This document shows, in pieces, positions 42,614 through 54,619 of a stretch of 64,000 bases of DNA (position 1 is the stretch's first letter; the number at the start of each line of letters is the position of its first letter). The notes beneath the pieces are model-generated. The model had not been told where the DNA came from and did not search any database. It saw only the letters and a program-made list of their open reading frames with translations. The position numbers and the translations under genes were made by a program. Where the stretch lies: NCBI GenBank assembly GCA_030248195.1, contig JASAND010012790.1, forward strand, positions 1-64,000, given 5' to 3'. Source of the DNA: Trissonchulus latispiculum (lineage: Eukaryota > Nematoda > Enoplea > Enoplida > Ironidae).

Positions 42614-44043
42614 TGTGGAGGCAGCAAATTCTGCTTACTGGCATTGAGAGTTTTAGAAAGAAATAATGTTGAGATTTTTAAGAGATTATTCGTGTTACTT
42701 AGTAATCGTCACTAATTGATTAGTAATTGTTAATGGTTGATGGTGAAATTTAGCTAAACTAACTGTTAAACTAACTGTGGATTTGTTGTGAAGGTTGGAT
42801 GAAATGTCGTGACTTAGCTAGTCGAATATTTGGATTTTCTTCCTGGCATTGAATTGAACATAGCTACCTAAAATTTGAATTCTTGATTTGGTGAACAGTT
42901 TTGTACATGTTGTCCAAAAACTCTTTTGTGTGACGAATCCAGTGTTTCTGTGACGTTATCTGAATTTCTACATGAGTGCTTTTTATAGAGAAATTGAAAG
43001 GAAAATCGTCTGAGAGGAGCCTTGAGAAAAGCCCTAAAGTAATCAAAGTTGACCCCAAAGTTACGTAAGCTCTTTCGACGTCAAACTGGGTCGGCTCTCT
43101 GACGAAAACAAAGAGAGCCGACGAAAACAGGCATACGGTAGGATCACGGTGATTGGATACTGAAAAAAAGTAGAGCGCCCTCTGACTAAGTTGTGGCTGA
43201 AGTTCAGTTCGGAGAAAGACCTGAAGTTCAGTCCTTGGGTTGGCAGTGGCAGTGACCAGTTGTGCTATTTTTTGCGTCTCATCTCTGCTATTCTGTAATC
43301 GGCTGTAGTGCCGGAGGCTGGGAATTAGCCTGTTATTGGATTATACTTGGTCGCGAAGACCTAAGCTCCGGAAGAGCTGACTTTGGATTTTCGACTTGTG
43401 TGCGCTGCCAACCCGGTTCTCGTTTACCTGCCTCTGTTGTGATTATTAGCTGTGTTTTATCCAATCGCCGTGCCCCTCCGATTCTTTCTGCCTTTGGCTC
43501 CTGGAACCTTGGATCACCCGAATCGCCCAAGTTTGGAAGGTAACGTCGTAAGTTGGTGAGAGCTAAAGTGATGCTGAGTTGTTTGAGAACTTTTACCAAG
43601 AGCTACTAAAACGTAGGTATAATCTTGTATTTGACCTATCAACCTCACATGAACTGTATATGTTGTGATCTACTAAAGGAATAATGTACCCAGATTGTTG
43701 TGAATAGAGTTGATTAATCTTGTTATAACTTTTATACCTTGCGCTCACGACTTATTATAATTGTCTAATTAACTTTGGTACCTAGTTTAGAACTGTAACT
43801 GTTTGTATCAGTAGCTAGATCTAATAAAACCTTGTAAAACACTACTGACTCTTGATGACTAGGTATAGTGGGATATATGCACCGTACAGATCATAGACCG
43901 TATAGGGTTATTAGAAAACTACCTAATTAGCTGACCCCTGACATCGAATCTAGTCTTACTATTCTGAATTTAGGAGGTATAAAGGACCTAAACCAGTGCT
44001 CTATTGTGTGGCAACCAAGACTAGTAGACCCCATTTTATTACA
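42614..44043 (+). repeat. 5' LTR of the second Gag-Env-type element
   Basis: This 1430-bp sequence (TGTGGAGGCAGC...TTATTACA) is repeated directly at 48859-50288 with only a handful of substitutions that I could see (for example near 42700, 43101, 43303 and 43556). TATA at 42610-42613 is the left target duplication. A TGGAGCCCTCC primer-binding-site candidate follows at 44046. Open frames inside it occur identically in both LTRs and are not genes. Confidence 0.9.
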
Positions 44044-44283
44044 TGTGGAGCCCTCCTTCGGAGGATAAAAATTTGGAGTTAACTTTTGAATTTTGGAATC
44101 TTTTAGACAACAAAACTGTTTGTTTATTTCCTTAAAAATTCGAGGCTCCTATTTATCCTAAAAGAACTCACCCGGTACATGTTGGTTGTTTATTGTATAC
44201 CTGTCATAACCTTGTATTAATTTTATATCATCATTTCTACGTACGAAATTAATTTTCTAAATAGCTAAGATAACATCAATAAC

Positions 44284-46374
44284 ATGCCTGACACTACTGA
44301 GGACGGGGCGGGGTCGTCACCCACCACCCCACCGATGGCTTCACCTACCCCGAGTCTGAATCCTGAAACTATTGCTTTGACAGAACTGACAAAAACATTA
44401 ACTGAATTTAGCGCGGTGGTTCGAGCACAGGGAGTCGCTACGGCGTTCAGCTCGATTCCAATCCACCATGGCCTTCCCTCAGAATCTTTTGAAGAACACG
44501 TTGAAAAATATGAGCGATTTTGCAAAGTTATGAATTTTGACAATTGGCAGAAAGTCTACACATTTTCCAGTTCGCTTCAAGGCCGGGCCTTGGAATTGTT
44601 TAGATCTGTACCTAAGAATAGTCGTGGGACATGGGAGGAAATGATTGCTGCGGCCACGAAAATTATGGTCCCCCCTCATATATCCTTACATGCTTCGTCT
44701 CTCCTGTTTCGTATAAAACAAGAAAAGGGTGAAACGGTTTCTGACTATCTAATGCGGCTCAATAGATATGCTCGGCTTAGCTTTAAAGAAGAAGATGAAT
44801 TTACAGACAAACAGTTAGAGGTGTTGAAATTACGATTGTTTTTGTTTGGTTTGCGAATTGAATTAAAAGAAAGAGTGCCGCCAGGTTGTGCCACCCTGGT
44901 CAAAGCAGTTGAAAGAGCCCAACAGGCCGAAAGCGAATACCCTGGGGAGGGATATCCGTCCTTTTTAGAACTAAATTATATGCGAAATCATGACGTTTCT
45001 GCTGCTCTAGCGAAAGCCGAAAAAACAGTTCGAGATTTGAAGTATCGATTTGAAAAGCTCGAAGCGGACACGTCTCTAAACTTTACGAGCTCCCGTCGAG
45101 CAGATCGTACCCGCGACCTACCTCCTGGTATCATCTGTTTTAATTGTAATAAGCCTGGACATGTGCGTCGTGAGTGTCGAAAGCCAGGTGGTGGTGCCTT
45201 TCGAGTTGAAAATTCACAAACGAGTCGAAATTCTGCTCGACATTCAGATAGGTACAGAACTTCTCAAGAAAATTTTGGGTCTCAGAACCGTGATAATTAT
45301 GATCGCAACTGGAGCAATTGCAATAGTAATCGGCCTCCTTATGAAGATGACCGAGATGGAAGGAATTATAATTCATGGTATAGGGAAAACAGGGGTGATA
45401 GATGCAGACCTAATGAAGGGTACGGTCATGACGAGGGTTCGGACCGCGGGGAGCGCAGATCCGATTTTCCCCCTGAAATGAAGCACAAATACGGGCCCAA
45501 GTTTGCTGTGTCTAGGTCACGTGTACAGAATTCAGACCGGTACTATGATAACAGACTGAATCAAAACATTTCTGGTTCCTCTGAATATTCAGGTAGTGAT
45601 CGAAGTGGACAGTATAGTCCCAGACGTAGGTCTTCACGCTGGTGGACCAGGCCCAATTCCAACTCTGCCAGCAACCACTCTGCTAGATCTGGGAGAACTG
45701 TGTCACCCAACTGCACGCGGCATGCCAAGCGATGCTTAGCCTCCCCTCATTTCTCGCATAAAATATTGATGTGCAGACAGCCTATGATCTGTACCTGCCA
45801 ACCGGACCAACGGTTTGAGCCCTCTCTTTTACAGAAAAATGACTTGGCCCCCAGCACGGTCACGTCCGCCGATGATGGAGAATTGTTTATTCCGATTGCC
45901 AGTTCCGAGCACCTGAGTGATCGAGTCTGTGAAGAGCGTCAGGAATGTGAGATCCCTGTAGAGTCTAGCACTGTGGGCATTCAGTGTGATATTTATTCTG
46001 ATGAAGTGATTGAAATTTTGGACAAAAGGGATACAAAAAGTGGGTTGGTAGTTCTTTCTTTGATGTTTCCTCTTTTTGCATTTATTTTTGCCGCTCTAAC
46101 ATCTTTGCGAAAATTTGGAACTCCACTGGCTTGGATAATAATGGGGTTAATTTTGTCTGCAAACAATGTACAGATTGCATCTAATTGCAGCTCATCTCCT
46201 TTCTTGGATGATAAAATAGAGCCTAGTCAGCCTGAACTATCTAAAACTCGACCAGACCTTGAACGGCTTTTCTCACAAAGTCCACTATTTTCGTGTCCGA
46301 ATCCCAAATCAAACAAACCGTTTCCTGGATCGCGACGTTTTATCAGATCTGCTGAACTCGCACCTAATGCGTAG
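44284..46374 (+). CDS. Gag plus membrane-anchor ORF, Env truncated, in an LTR element
   Basis: The 696 codons are clearly homologous to the first part of the ORF at 35778. The Gag core matches (HHGLPSESFEEHVEKYERF, LKLRLFLFGLRIELKERV), as do the CCHC knuckle (CFNCNKPGHVRREC, about residue 285), the Arg-rich tail with PPEMKHKYGPKFAVS, and the Cys block (HAKRCLASPHF). The two hydrophobic segments lie at ~586-627. The surface part is much shorter than in the other copy. The frame ends nine residues after a remnant of the cleavage region (SRRFI), so fusion peptide, helix and anchor are missing. The product would be a Gag with a membrane segment. Near-identical LTRs suggest recent mobility, which for an element without pol requires enzymes in trans (inference). 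Confidence 0.85.
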   Translation: MPDTTEDGAGSSPTTPPMASPTPSLNPETIALTELTKTLTEFSAVVRAQGVATAFSSIPIHHGLPSESFEEHVEKYERFCKVMNFDNWQKVYTFSSSLQGRALELFRSVPKNSRGTWEEMIAAATKIMVPPHISLHASSLLFRIKQEKGETVSDYLMRLNRYARLSFKEEDEFTDKQLEVLKLRLFLFGLRIELKERVPPGCATLVKAVERAQQAESEYPGEGYPSFLELNYMRNHDVSAALAKAEKTVRDLKYRFEKLEADTSLNFTSSRRADRTRDLPPGIICFNCNKPGHVRRECRKPGGGAFRVENSQTSRNSARHSDRYRTSQENFGSQNRDNYDRNWSNCNSNRPPYEDDRDGRNYNSWYRENRGDRCRPNEGYGHDEGSDRGERRSDFPPEMKHKYGPKFAVSRSRVQNSDRYYDNRLNQNISGSSEYSGSDRSGQYSPRRRSSRWWTRPNSNSASNHSARSGRTVSPNCTRHAKRCLASPHFSHKILMCRQPMICTCQPDQRFEPSLLQKNDLAPSTVTSADDGELFIPIASSEHLSDRVCEERQECEIPVESSTVGIQCDIYSDEVIEILDKRDTKSGLVVLSLMFPLFAFIFAALTSLRKFGTPLAWIIMGLILSANNVQIASNCSSSPFLDDKIEPSQPELSKTRPDLERLFSQSPLFSCPNPKSNKPFPGSRRFIRSAELAPNA

Positions 46375-48858
46375 TACCTAGATCTAGATAAGCACACTAA
46401 TCTGTGATAGAAATAATTGTAAGCATTGTACTATATAGGGTTACATTCGTGTACAAAAATAGTGATTACTTACGAAGGAATTAAAATTTATAATATACTT
46501 GTATTTAATTTGTGTTCCTCTGTACATACATTAGTAAGCTTTGCCTGAGTATAAAACGACTAAAATTCCTGCATAAAAATGGTATAACAATAGAAAAACA
46601 CAAAAACAATGCAAGATCTTTATTTTTATGCTTGTTAGTTAAGTTAGCTAGTCGTGACGTATGATTTGTCCCGTTATTTTAGGTAAAAGTGGGGAATAAT
46701 AATAGTAAAATCGCGTCAGATATAAAATAGCGTTTCCGTTTAGTTACCAAATTGGTAAGCTTGTGTGAAAGTTAGGTAGTTTTAGTTGTTGTTCAATTTC
46801 TGGTGTGGTGGTATGATTTCTGGTGGTGCGTGTGCCTAAAAGGGGTGTTTTTCGACCCGTCGCTCAAAAGTTGCAGTTTCGTCTCTTAACCTATAGTGAA
46901 GGAAAATTGTTTGCAGCATGTCCTAGTTGGTCGATGTGCGTTTGCTGATTCTGTAAATGGCTCCTAAAGCTGCACAGTACTCCTGATGGAGTGGTTGATT
47001 GCGTAAACAAAGAAATTAAGTGGGTTGTTGCCTCGTCTTTCGAGAGTCCGGTCGTCTTTAAGGATACCCTTGCTGACTGAACAGTTGAACGTCGGATTCT
47101 GTCCCCAGGTCCTTGATCGCAGATCAGAGATCAATACTAATTAGTGAAAAGTAGTATTCAGCCACTCTTTTTTGAATTTCTATTCATTTTCTCTGTTTGG
47201 CACGGTTTGAGTACTGCATACAGAGGACGTAGCATGACAGTTTTCCTAGGATCCCCATGCCCCTAGAGTATACGGTTAGTCACAACGGGATCTAGATTCC
47301 CTGTTCCCCCACAGCAACTGTCATGCTATGTAGAGTAAGATTAGCAAGTTGAAATACACCACACCAAACTTCTGTATGTTGATTTCTGAAAACTGAATGT
47401 TGCACCGTTTTGACCGTTTTTCTGTGGTTCTGCGCACTTTGTGTTCGGTCTGGCACTGTCGTCACTGAAATCGCACTGTTATGCAGTAGATTGAAGAATG
47501 AAGCGCACCCATAGTGATTGAGTAGGATATTCTCTCTGGAAAGAATCTAACAAGATAAACAATATAGCAGCAAGAATAAAAATCTGTGTTTAGTAGTTAC
47601 TGTTCGTCCGTGCCCATGTTTGTATCAGTTTTAGTTTCTGGAATCTGGGACTCCCCCGGTTTGCAGCATCAGTCAAGAGATTTCGATGGCAAACGGAACT
47701 GCATCACTGGATCTGGCGGCCTGCAACACAATTCAAGAGCTGAATAACGATTACTAACTGAGTTTCACTTAACGTTTTGTTTTCTGTCTGCTTGTATTTT
47801 TGTGGCACCTAACCGGTGGAATTCTGTTTAACCTTTGGTTATTGCTATTCTGAATCTTAGCTGATTATGACTTGGTTATTTGAATTAGCTTTCTGGGTTT
47901 TACTTTGCAATCGACATAGGATTAGACCTAACGGTAGTGCGGTTAGCTTTCTTTGGTTATCGTGATTCTACTATCTACCGAACTGTCAAGAAACGAGTCC
48001 TAGGCTTCTTTGATTTCTTTTGGTTGTTGAAATTCTTGAATTGCTGATACTTACCCTGAGTTGGTGAATTTGGTCCTTTTAAGCGAACTTGTTACCGCAG
48101 TCCTTTTGTCCTTGTTCATTATAACTGTTTACTTATTCCGGACAATGTTCTAATTATAGGCTGTTTTTCTATCCATGGTTTTTTCTGGAGAGTTTGGCAT
48201 GGCTGCTTCTTGATCGGTTGGTCCGTGGTTCGATTCCTTCGTTTCTGCACCTGCTCTCCGGCTGATGTACTCTTCTCCCGTTGCACCGTCTGACTGTCTC
48301 CACTCACCTCCCAGCACCGTCTTCTTTCATCACCTCCGGCTCTCGCTACCTCCAGAGTCCGGCTCATCTCCGTTCCCCACGTCGGCGCCCGCTGACTTCC
48401 CTGACCAGTGGCACACTCTCTGCCCTGGTATCTGCCCGTCTGAACCCCCCCTCCAAATCTCTGCTGTCCGCTGCGTGCAATGCCCGCACCAGCTTGCCCA
48501 ACTGGAATCTCTAGTCCCCGGGGCTGCACGCCTGCGCCCACCTCTTCCTGGCCGATGAATGAACTGTACCGGCCACTGATACTGCTACTGCCTATCACCG
48601 CGACTGAACTTTAACCGATCCTGTACTGACTTTATGCACCATCGCCACCTGCCAACGACAAAGAATATTGCATTGTGACTTTACTTATTATGTATGTACT
48701 GATTTTAGCCGTGATTGTCTAGGTTTGAGCTCTGTTGTGCACTATGTTTGCTGTTGACTTGTCGCTATCATATACCTGTTTGGACTGAATTCTGCTGTTT
48801 TTTGTTTCGAAAAATTTTCCCCCTAGTCGAACTTTCCCCCATTTTTTGTGGAGTGGAG
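46375..48858 (+). other. Non-coding interior of the second Gag-Env-type element
   Basis: These 2.5 kb between the ORF stop and the 3' LTR contain no RT, integrase or env on either strand. A hairpin at about 47229-47333 has arms GTAGCATGACAGTT and AACTGTCATGCTATG. 48200-48560 is GC-richer and pyrimidine-biased, and gives open frames without recognisable features. A purine-rich GGAGTGGAG precedes the LTR. Confidence 0.6.
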
Positions 48859-50288
48859 TGTGGAGGCAGCAAATTCTGCTTACTGGCATTGAGAGTTTTA
48901 GAAAGAAATAATGTTGAGATTTTTAAGAGATTATTCGTGTTATTTAGTAATCGTCACTAATTGATTAGTAATTGTTAATGGTTGATGGTGAAATTTAGCT
49001 AAACTAACTGTTAAACTAACTGTGGATTTGTTGTGAAGGTTGGATGAAATGTCGTGACTTAGCTAGTCGAATATTTGGATTTTCTTCCTGGCATTGAATT
49101 GAACATAGCTACCTAAAATTTGAATTCTTGATTTGGTGAACAGTTTTGTACATGTTGTCCAAAAACTCTTTTGTGTGACGAATCCAGTGTTTCTGTGACG
49201 TTATCTGAATTTCTACATGAGTGCTTTTTATAGAGAAATTGAAAGGAAAATCGTCTGAGAGGAGCCTTGAGAAAAGCCCTAAAGTAATCAAAGTTGACCC
49301 CAAAGTTACGTAAGCTCTTTCGACGTCAAACTGGGTCGGCTCTCTAACGAAAACAAAGAGAGCCGACGAAAACAGGCATACGGTAGGATCACGGTGATTG
49401 GATACTGAAAAAAAGTAGAGCGCCCTCTGACTAAGTTGTGGCTGAAGTTCAGTTCGGAGAAAGACCTGAAGTTCAGTCCTTGGGTTGGCAGTGGCAGTGA
49501 CCAGTTGTGCTATTTTTTGCGTCTCATCTCTGCTATTCTGTAATTGGCTGTAGTGCCGGAGGCTGGGAATTAGCCTGTTATTGGATTATACTTGGTCGCG
49601 AAGACCTAAGCTCCGGAAGAGCTGACTTTGGATTTTCGACTTGTGTGCGCTGCCAACCCGGTTCTCGTTTACCTGCCTCTGTTGTGATTATTAGCTGTGT
49701 TTTATCCAATCGCCGTGCCCCTCCGATTCTTTCTGCCTTTGGCTCCTGGAACCTTGGATCACCCGAATCGCCCAAGTTTGGAAGGTAACGTCGTAAGTTG
49801 GTAAGAGCTAAAGTGATGCTGAGTTGTTTGAGAACTTTTACCAAGAGCTACTAAAACGTAGGTATAATCTTGTATTTGACCTATCAACCTCACATGAACT
49901 GTATATGTTGTGATCTACTAAAGGAATAATGTACCCAGATTGTTGTGAATAGAGTTGATTAATCTTGTTATAACTTTTATACCTTGCGCTCACGACTTAT
50001 TATAATTGTCTAATTAACTTTGGTACCTAGTTTAGAACTGTAACTGTTTGTATCAGTAGCTAGATCTAATAAAACCTTGTAAAACACTACTGACTCTTGA
50101 TGACTAGGTATAGTGGGATATATGCACCGTACAGATCATAGACCGTATAGGGTTATTAGAAAACTACCTAATTAGCTGACCCCTGACATCGAATCTAGTC
50201 TTACTATTCTGAATTTAGGAGGTATAAAGGACCTAAACCAGTGCTCTATTGTGTGGCAACCAAGACTAGTAGACCCCATTTTATTACA
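48859..50288 (+). repeat. 3' LTR of the second Gag-Env-type element
   Basis: A direct repeat of 42614-44043, equal in length (1430 bp). TATA at 50289-50292 matches TATA at 42610-42613, giving a 4-bp target duplication as in Gypsy/errantivirus-type insertions. Confidence 0.9.
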
Positions 50289-50292
50289 TATA

Positions 50293-50770
50293 TCATGAAT
50301 AAGGATTTCCGGATTCAGATTGCTCTTTGTCCTATCCACCATCTAATCTCAAGTAAAACTAAATCTTAAGTTGTCCTAAAATTTTGTCAAATCTTCACAG
50401 TCCACGTTCATGTTATATACCTGAACTAAACGTCTGTATGTCATCTTTTAAACTTGCTTAATAAAATTAAAAAATCATATCATACTGAGAATCGAACTCG
50501 GGTTAATGCGATGACAGCCAAATGCTGAAAATTACATTCAGAATTACTTGGGCCAAGATTAGCTGCTAAGGTGCTGGTTCGGGTGTGTGTATTTTTGGGC
50601 TTTTAAAGACTCGCAAAAACTGATCTTGTACCTCAACTACCTCTGCGCAGTGGAGAACGTTGTTATCTTCTACAAAGGAAACTAATGGTTCAAAGACATT
50701 GTACCCCCCAAATCCATTCAGCACGAATTTCTTCAGGAGTAAGCATTCTGAGCTTTAGCTCGCTCACGCT
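50293..50770. other. Intergenic, no gene seen
   Basis: GAGAATCGAACTCGGGTTAA (about 50488) is a minus-strand tRNA B-box-like match without a convincing tRNA fold. GGTGCTGGTTCGGGTG near 50570 resembles 19757. Otherwise nothing is recognised. Confidence 0.3.
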
Positions 50771-51110
50771 AACTAGATTTTCAGAAAATATATTTCCCAA
50801 CTGTATGCTTTCAGAAAATCAGTCGTTTCCCAGAAAATATCACGGTAAATTGAGGGGCGAGGTAAAAATGAAAATCCAAATTGAATCCCACCCACTTCAA
50901 AAGGGACGTAAACTTTTCCTTTTATACGTAAACGAGTATCCCCTGAAGTTCTAGCTCCAACTGCATCTGTAAATCGAACAACAATATCCGCCCCCGCGCC
51001 CAAAAGCCGGTCCAGACCCTCTGACTGAGAACAGATGTTGAGGTGCATGAATCTACAATTGCCATGAAATATTGACCCCTTATTAGTGATCATATCTACA
51101 GGAGTTTGTC
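50690..51110 (-). pseudogene. Retropepsin-like fragment of a degraded retroelement
   Basis: On the minus strand the frame reads RGGQTPVDMITNKGS near the start and GADIVVRFTDAVGA where an active-site DTGAD block would be expected (here preceded by GA rather than DT). It continues with TRLRIKGKVYVPFEVGGIQF and then ETTDFLKAYSWEI. IKG.V.VPFEVGG followed by ..TDFL is the order of the C-terminal half of retroviral-type aspartic proteases. The substitution at the catalytic Asp and the short open frame suggest a dead copy. Confidence 0.45.
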
Positions 51111-51141
51111 CCCCGCGGCTAAAACCGCCTCGGACTGCAAA

Positions 51142-51423
51142 TCAGAAACAGAAATGGGAACAACCACAAAAATGTTGAGATTTCTCTGAGACCCCCACAC
51201 CCCCTGCGGCAGGTATCGGCCGCACATCAAGACATGCCCCCACAGGCTGTGTCTGCCCAGCACCCTGCGACCTGAGCGATGCGGGTACCGCAGTCTGCGC
51301 AGAAAAGTTCACAGTCGGTGAAGGGGGATTTATATTCAAAGAAAGCAGAGAGGAGGAGGAGTCAAGCCCCTCTAGTGGAGAAAGGGCACCAGTCTCATCT
51401 GAATCTAGAGATAGCTGGTTCAC
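51142..51423 (-). pseudogene. Possible Gag tail preceding the retropepsin-like fragment
   Basis: A 93-codon minus-strand frame rich in Ser, Gly and Pro (SDETGALSPLEGLDSSSSLL) lies directly upstream of the protease-like piece. It may be the end of its Gag. It matches no family I recognise; the assignment rests on position only. Confidence 0.25.
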
Positions 51424-51429
51424 AGGTTA

Positions 51430-52900
51430 AAATATGCTCCCTCCCGTTCAAACTTATCTGGCCCCGTTTCAGCTATAGTCCCACCCAAATCAGAAATTTG
51501 TTTCTGTAAAGTAACAGTAAATTTCCGCATATGGTTACTCCTATGTAAATTAATAGAGGATATAAAGTAGCAAAATTTTGTCTAAGTCACAGAAAAAAAC
51601 CTAAATGATACATCCAGGAGTCATATCATCCGGTGAATTTACCCAAAAACATGACGCTCTAATGAAGGTGAACCAGTTTCAATACAGCCCATAAGGCGTT
51701 CGTTCCCCGGCTGTTGTACTTGTGCCCTGGGAAGAAGTGTGTCCCGCTGAGAACTGGAAATGAAGCTGCGACAAAATGGTGCGACAATGGGGCAGGCAGA
51801 GGTTGGGTTCCTCAGTTTTGGGTAGCAAGCATGTACAGGGTAATTGCAACCCAAGGATATTTTATGCATGTATCATATTATGTCACTTATTGGCCTATAT
51901 GTATGGTCTTGAATTGGTACCTATCGTTCTAACTTTTTCTCTTTGCTACCCCCTGTACTGACGGAGCCGGGTATGGGGTCAAAGGTTGCGTAAGCGTAGG
52001 CACAAAAGAAGGTACCAGGTTGAACACCGTCCTCATCATTTTTTACGGTGGGTGCCCAGACGAACCCGAAGTGACAGTGATGCTGGTGCAGCCAGAGGGG
52101 ACGGAACAGACTGCAAAGTCCGGAACGCTGGTGGTTGTGCACAGAGTTGGTGGTGGACAGGTACAAACAGTGTGGCGCTCGCCACTTGCTCCCGAGGAAG
52201 AGGTCGAACCTTGCGACCTGCTGGAGCCATCTGTGGGTATTTCTCGCAACAATCATTTGGGTTGTGGTATCTCGTATACCACAGTAAGGGTACATTTTCT
52301 GACGCCTATCCTCAAATCGGTGTCTCGCCTCTTTTCCTATTGGGAATGGGACTGGGAGTTCGCAATACTAGGGAAAACAGAATAGCAAGTTTGCTGATCG
52401 TTTTATACAAGAAGGCTACATAGTCATGACTATCTAATACCAAAGTCCTAGATGTACTCTTAGCTCTTACTAAGTTCCAATTGAGCTATTCTTATTTCTA
52501 ACATTTCCTTTCTCACATAAAGAACGCAAATCTTGGAGTTCTTTTCGAAGTTGATACAGAGAATATAAGGTGTCTTCACACGATTCTGCTTTCTCGGACG
52601 ATGCAATATTGTAGACCGGAGAGTCTTAAGGAACTGGGTCTTTAAAAGCTCATAGTATTTTTATAAGAAACAATAATCGAAAGACTTGCCCGTGAAGCGT
52701 AAATTTAGTTTTTTTCTTGCCAGTTTGCTATACAAAAGTCTGAGCTACTGATCTTTAAGAATCTGTTCGGAGCCGTCGCTTGCCCTCATTTGGAAGGAGA
52801 AATCCCCTTCTTGGTCACTTGATATGCAGAAAAGCCCGGGGGCCCTGATTTGGTGGAGGTGGAGGGTACCAAGCTACTCGCGAATTACCCAACCCAAACT
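51430..52900. other. Intergenic, unrecognised open frames
   Basis: Frames at 51986-52423 (plus) and 51921-52295 (minus) overlap each other in a GC-richer patch. Neither has a motif I can name. The patch may be another degraded retroelement piece. Confidence 0.25.
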
Positions 52901-52912
52901 CAGAAATATCTA

Positions 52913-53487
52913 TTACTTGCTTGAGAATTGGTTCCCACCGTCTGACTCTATCTGGTCCAGCTGAATCGCTCGCTGAAGTTCCCGAAGGTACGTATAAATA
53001 ACTGGATGGACAAATGAAGGGGCCCCGATACAGACTTGTTGAGGGGAGTTATACACGTACATTGGATTCTCATGACTAAAATAAAATTGTTGTGCCAAAT
53101 TGCAAGCCATATTTTTGCGGCATCGATTGCTGCAGTGAACTGTAGGTTAGGGGTGATTGCTTTGAGCAAAACCGGTGAAGGTTGAAAGGGAACAGAACTG
53201 CCTGGAGTGGAGGGGTATAGGCGTTGGAGGTTCCCAGTTCCACCAATATCCGGGTAACTGGAGCATTTCTGTAAACCACCAGTTTCATCCCACAAGAAAC
53301 CGGAAAAGGGGGCGATAGCTCTCCACTGGCAGCTATCCCTCCGATTTTGCCCGACGGACACTTCGTCAGACGTGAACCGAGACTGGGTTGTGGATGAGAG
53401 GATTTGTCGAGATAAGGTCGGAGTGCCCTCCGAATTCCGATTATGATTGGTTATACCTTTCCCGAAAATTGGCATGGCCCCGTGCAA
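52913..53487 (-). pseudogene. Unrecognised degenerate coding remnant
   Basis: Three overlapping minus-strand frames have protein-like composition and seem to hand over to each other. One reads PVLLKAITPNLQFTAAIDAA; another reads MACNLAQQFYFSHENPMYVY then PVIYTYLRELQRAIQLDQIE. This suggests one decayed protein with frameshifts, possibly a Gag. I do not recognise it. Confidence 0.25.
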
Positions 53488-53499
53488 GCTCGAGACATA

Positions 53500-54615
53500 T
53501 ACCCGGTGCTTCCACCACTCGGCACCGGTTTTGGGGCTCCTTTGTGTCGATCACAGAGCCTCCTCTAAGTCGACGGTGGTGTCGTGACGGGCAGCCCCCT
53601 CCCCCTCGGATTCAAGCTGGAGGTTATTAAAAAATTTTGTCGCCCAGGACCAGGATTTAGGTTATTTTCGGCAGACTCAACCTTCCCGGTCAGCCTATTG
53701 GTAGGTGGGCGCCAGGGGGGGGCATAGGTGGGGGGTCGTGCAACCTCTTATCTTAGTAGGAACGCCTCCGCTTCAGGTTTGTCTTCCATTTTTGGCTTGG
53801 TTTTTGGGACAAACATTTAGGAGAAATAACGAAAAAGCGGTTTTACATACGTCAAGGGACCAATAGAACTGTCAAAAGGATTGGGTGTTTTGCAAAACAA
53901 AGCACTAAAGTATATACGTATGTCGGAAAAAAATTGGGCAGCGTGACGGTTTAGAAAAATGGTAAAATATCCACAAAATATACGTACGTATGCCGCAGGA
54001 CCCTCAGGATTACTCTGGGTCCACAAATATCCACAAAAATTCGACCCAAAAATTATATATACGTTCTTTACGCACAATTGGCCTTACTGACGCTTCTGAT
54101 CCAAGAGAATCCTTTCCACACGGTTCCGAAATTGAATCCACGATTAAAATTCTTCTTACGGACAAATGGGGGCCTTTCAGAACCACTCCAGAAATTTATG
54201 AGCAGGGATTTGGGGTTTTGACTAGATGTACAATACCTCTTCGGACGGGCGAAGCACCGAAGACATTTGTACCAGAAAAGTCCACAGCGTCTTCGGGTGG
54301 ACTGGTTAAAATTTCGGAACCACTTCCGAAATTTTGGGGCGTAATCAGGGGAAATGGGGGTGTAGGTGTACGATCCTTGGGCTGGGGTAGGTCAACGGAA
54401 TTATAATCCCAGTAAACTTCTTTTCCGGGGGGGGGGTATTTCTTCGGACTGGGATGACCGGGGAAAATTGTATTCCCAACCTGAAAATTTATTTGGGGGT
54501 GGGGGAGGTTTATATGGACTGGGGAAGAACCAAAAACTTTATGAGTTTTGCTCCCAAAATTTATTGGAGGCGGGGGGGGGGGGGGGGGGTCAGATAAAAT
54601 TTTAGGGATTTGGGG
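53500..54615. other. Intergenic with G-rich runs
   Basis: The interval holds G-run repeats near 53710-53740 and 54425-54600, including a 19-G stretch. No gene is supported. Confidence 0.35.
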
Positions 54616-54619
54616 GGGT

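Noticed and set aside
43262..43599. Identical open frames (93 and 88 codons) in both LTRs
   Set aside because: They lie inside the 1430-bp direct LTRs, overlap on opposite strands and have no protein features; their repetition reflects LTR duplication.
48119..48598. 159-codon minus-strand frame inside the second LTR element
   Set aside because: It is antisense to the element, rich in Gly/Arg/Gln, and shows no pol or env motif.
46375..48858. Search for RT, RNase H or integrase in the second Gag-Env element
   Set aside because: No YXDD-type, zinc-binding or DDE-type text was seen in any frame, which supports the pol-less reading.
50480..50530. Possible minus-strand tRNA
   Set aside because: Only a B-box-like match; no acceptor stem or A box at the right spacing.
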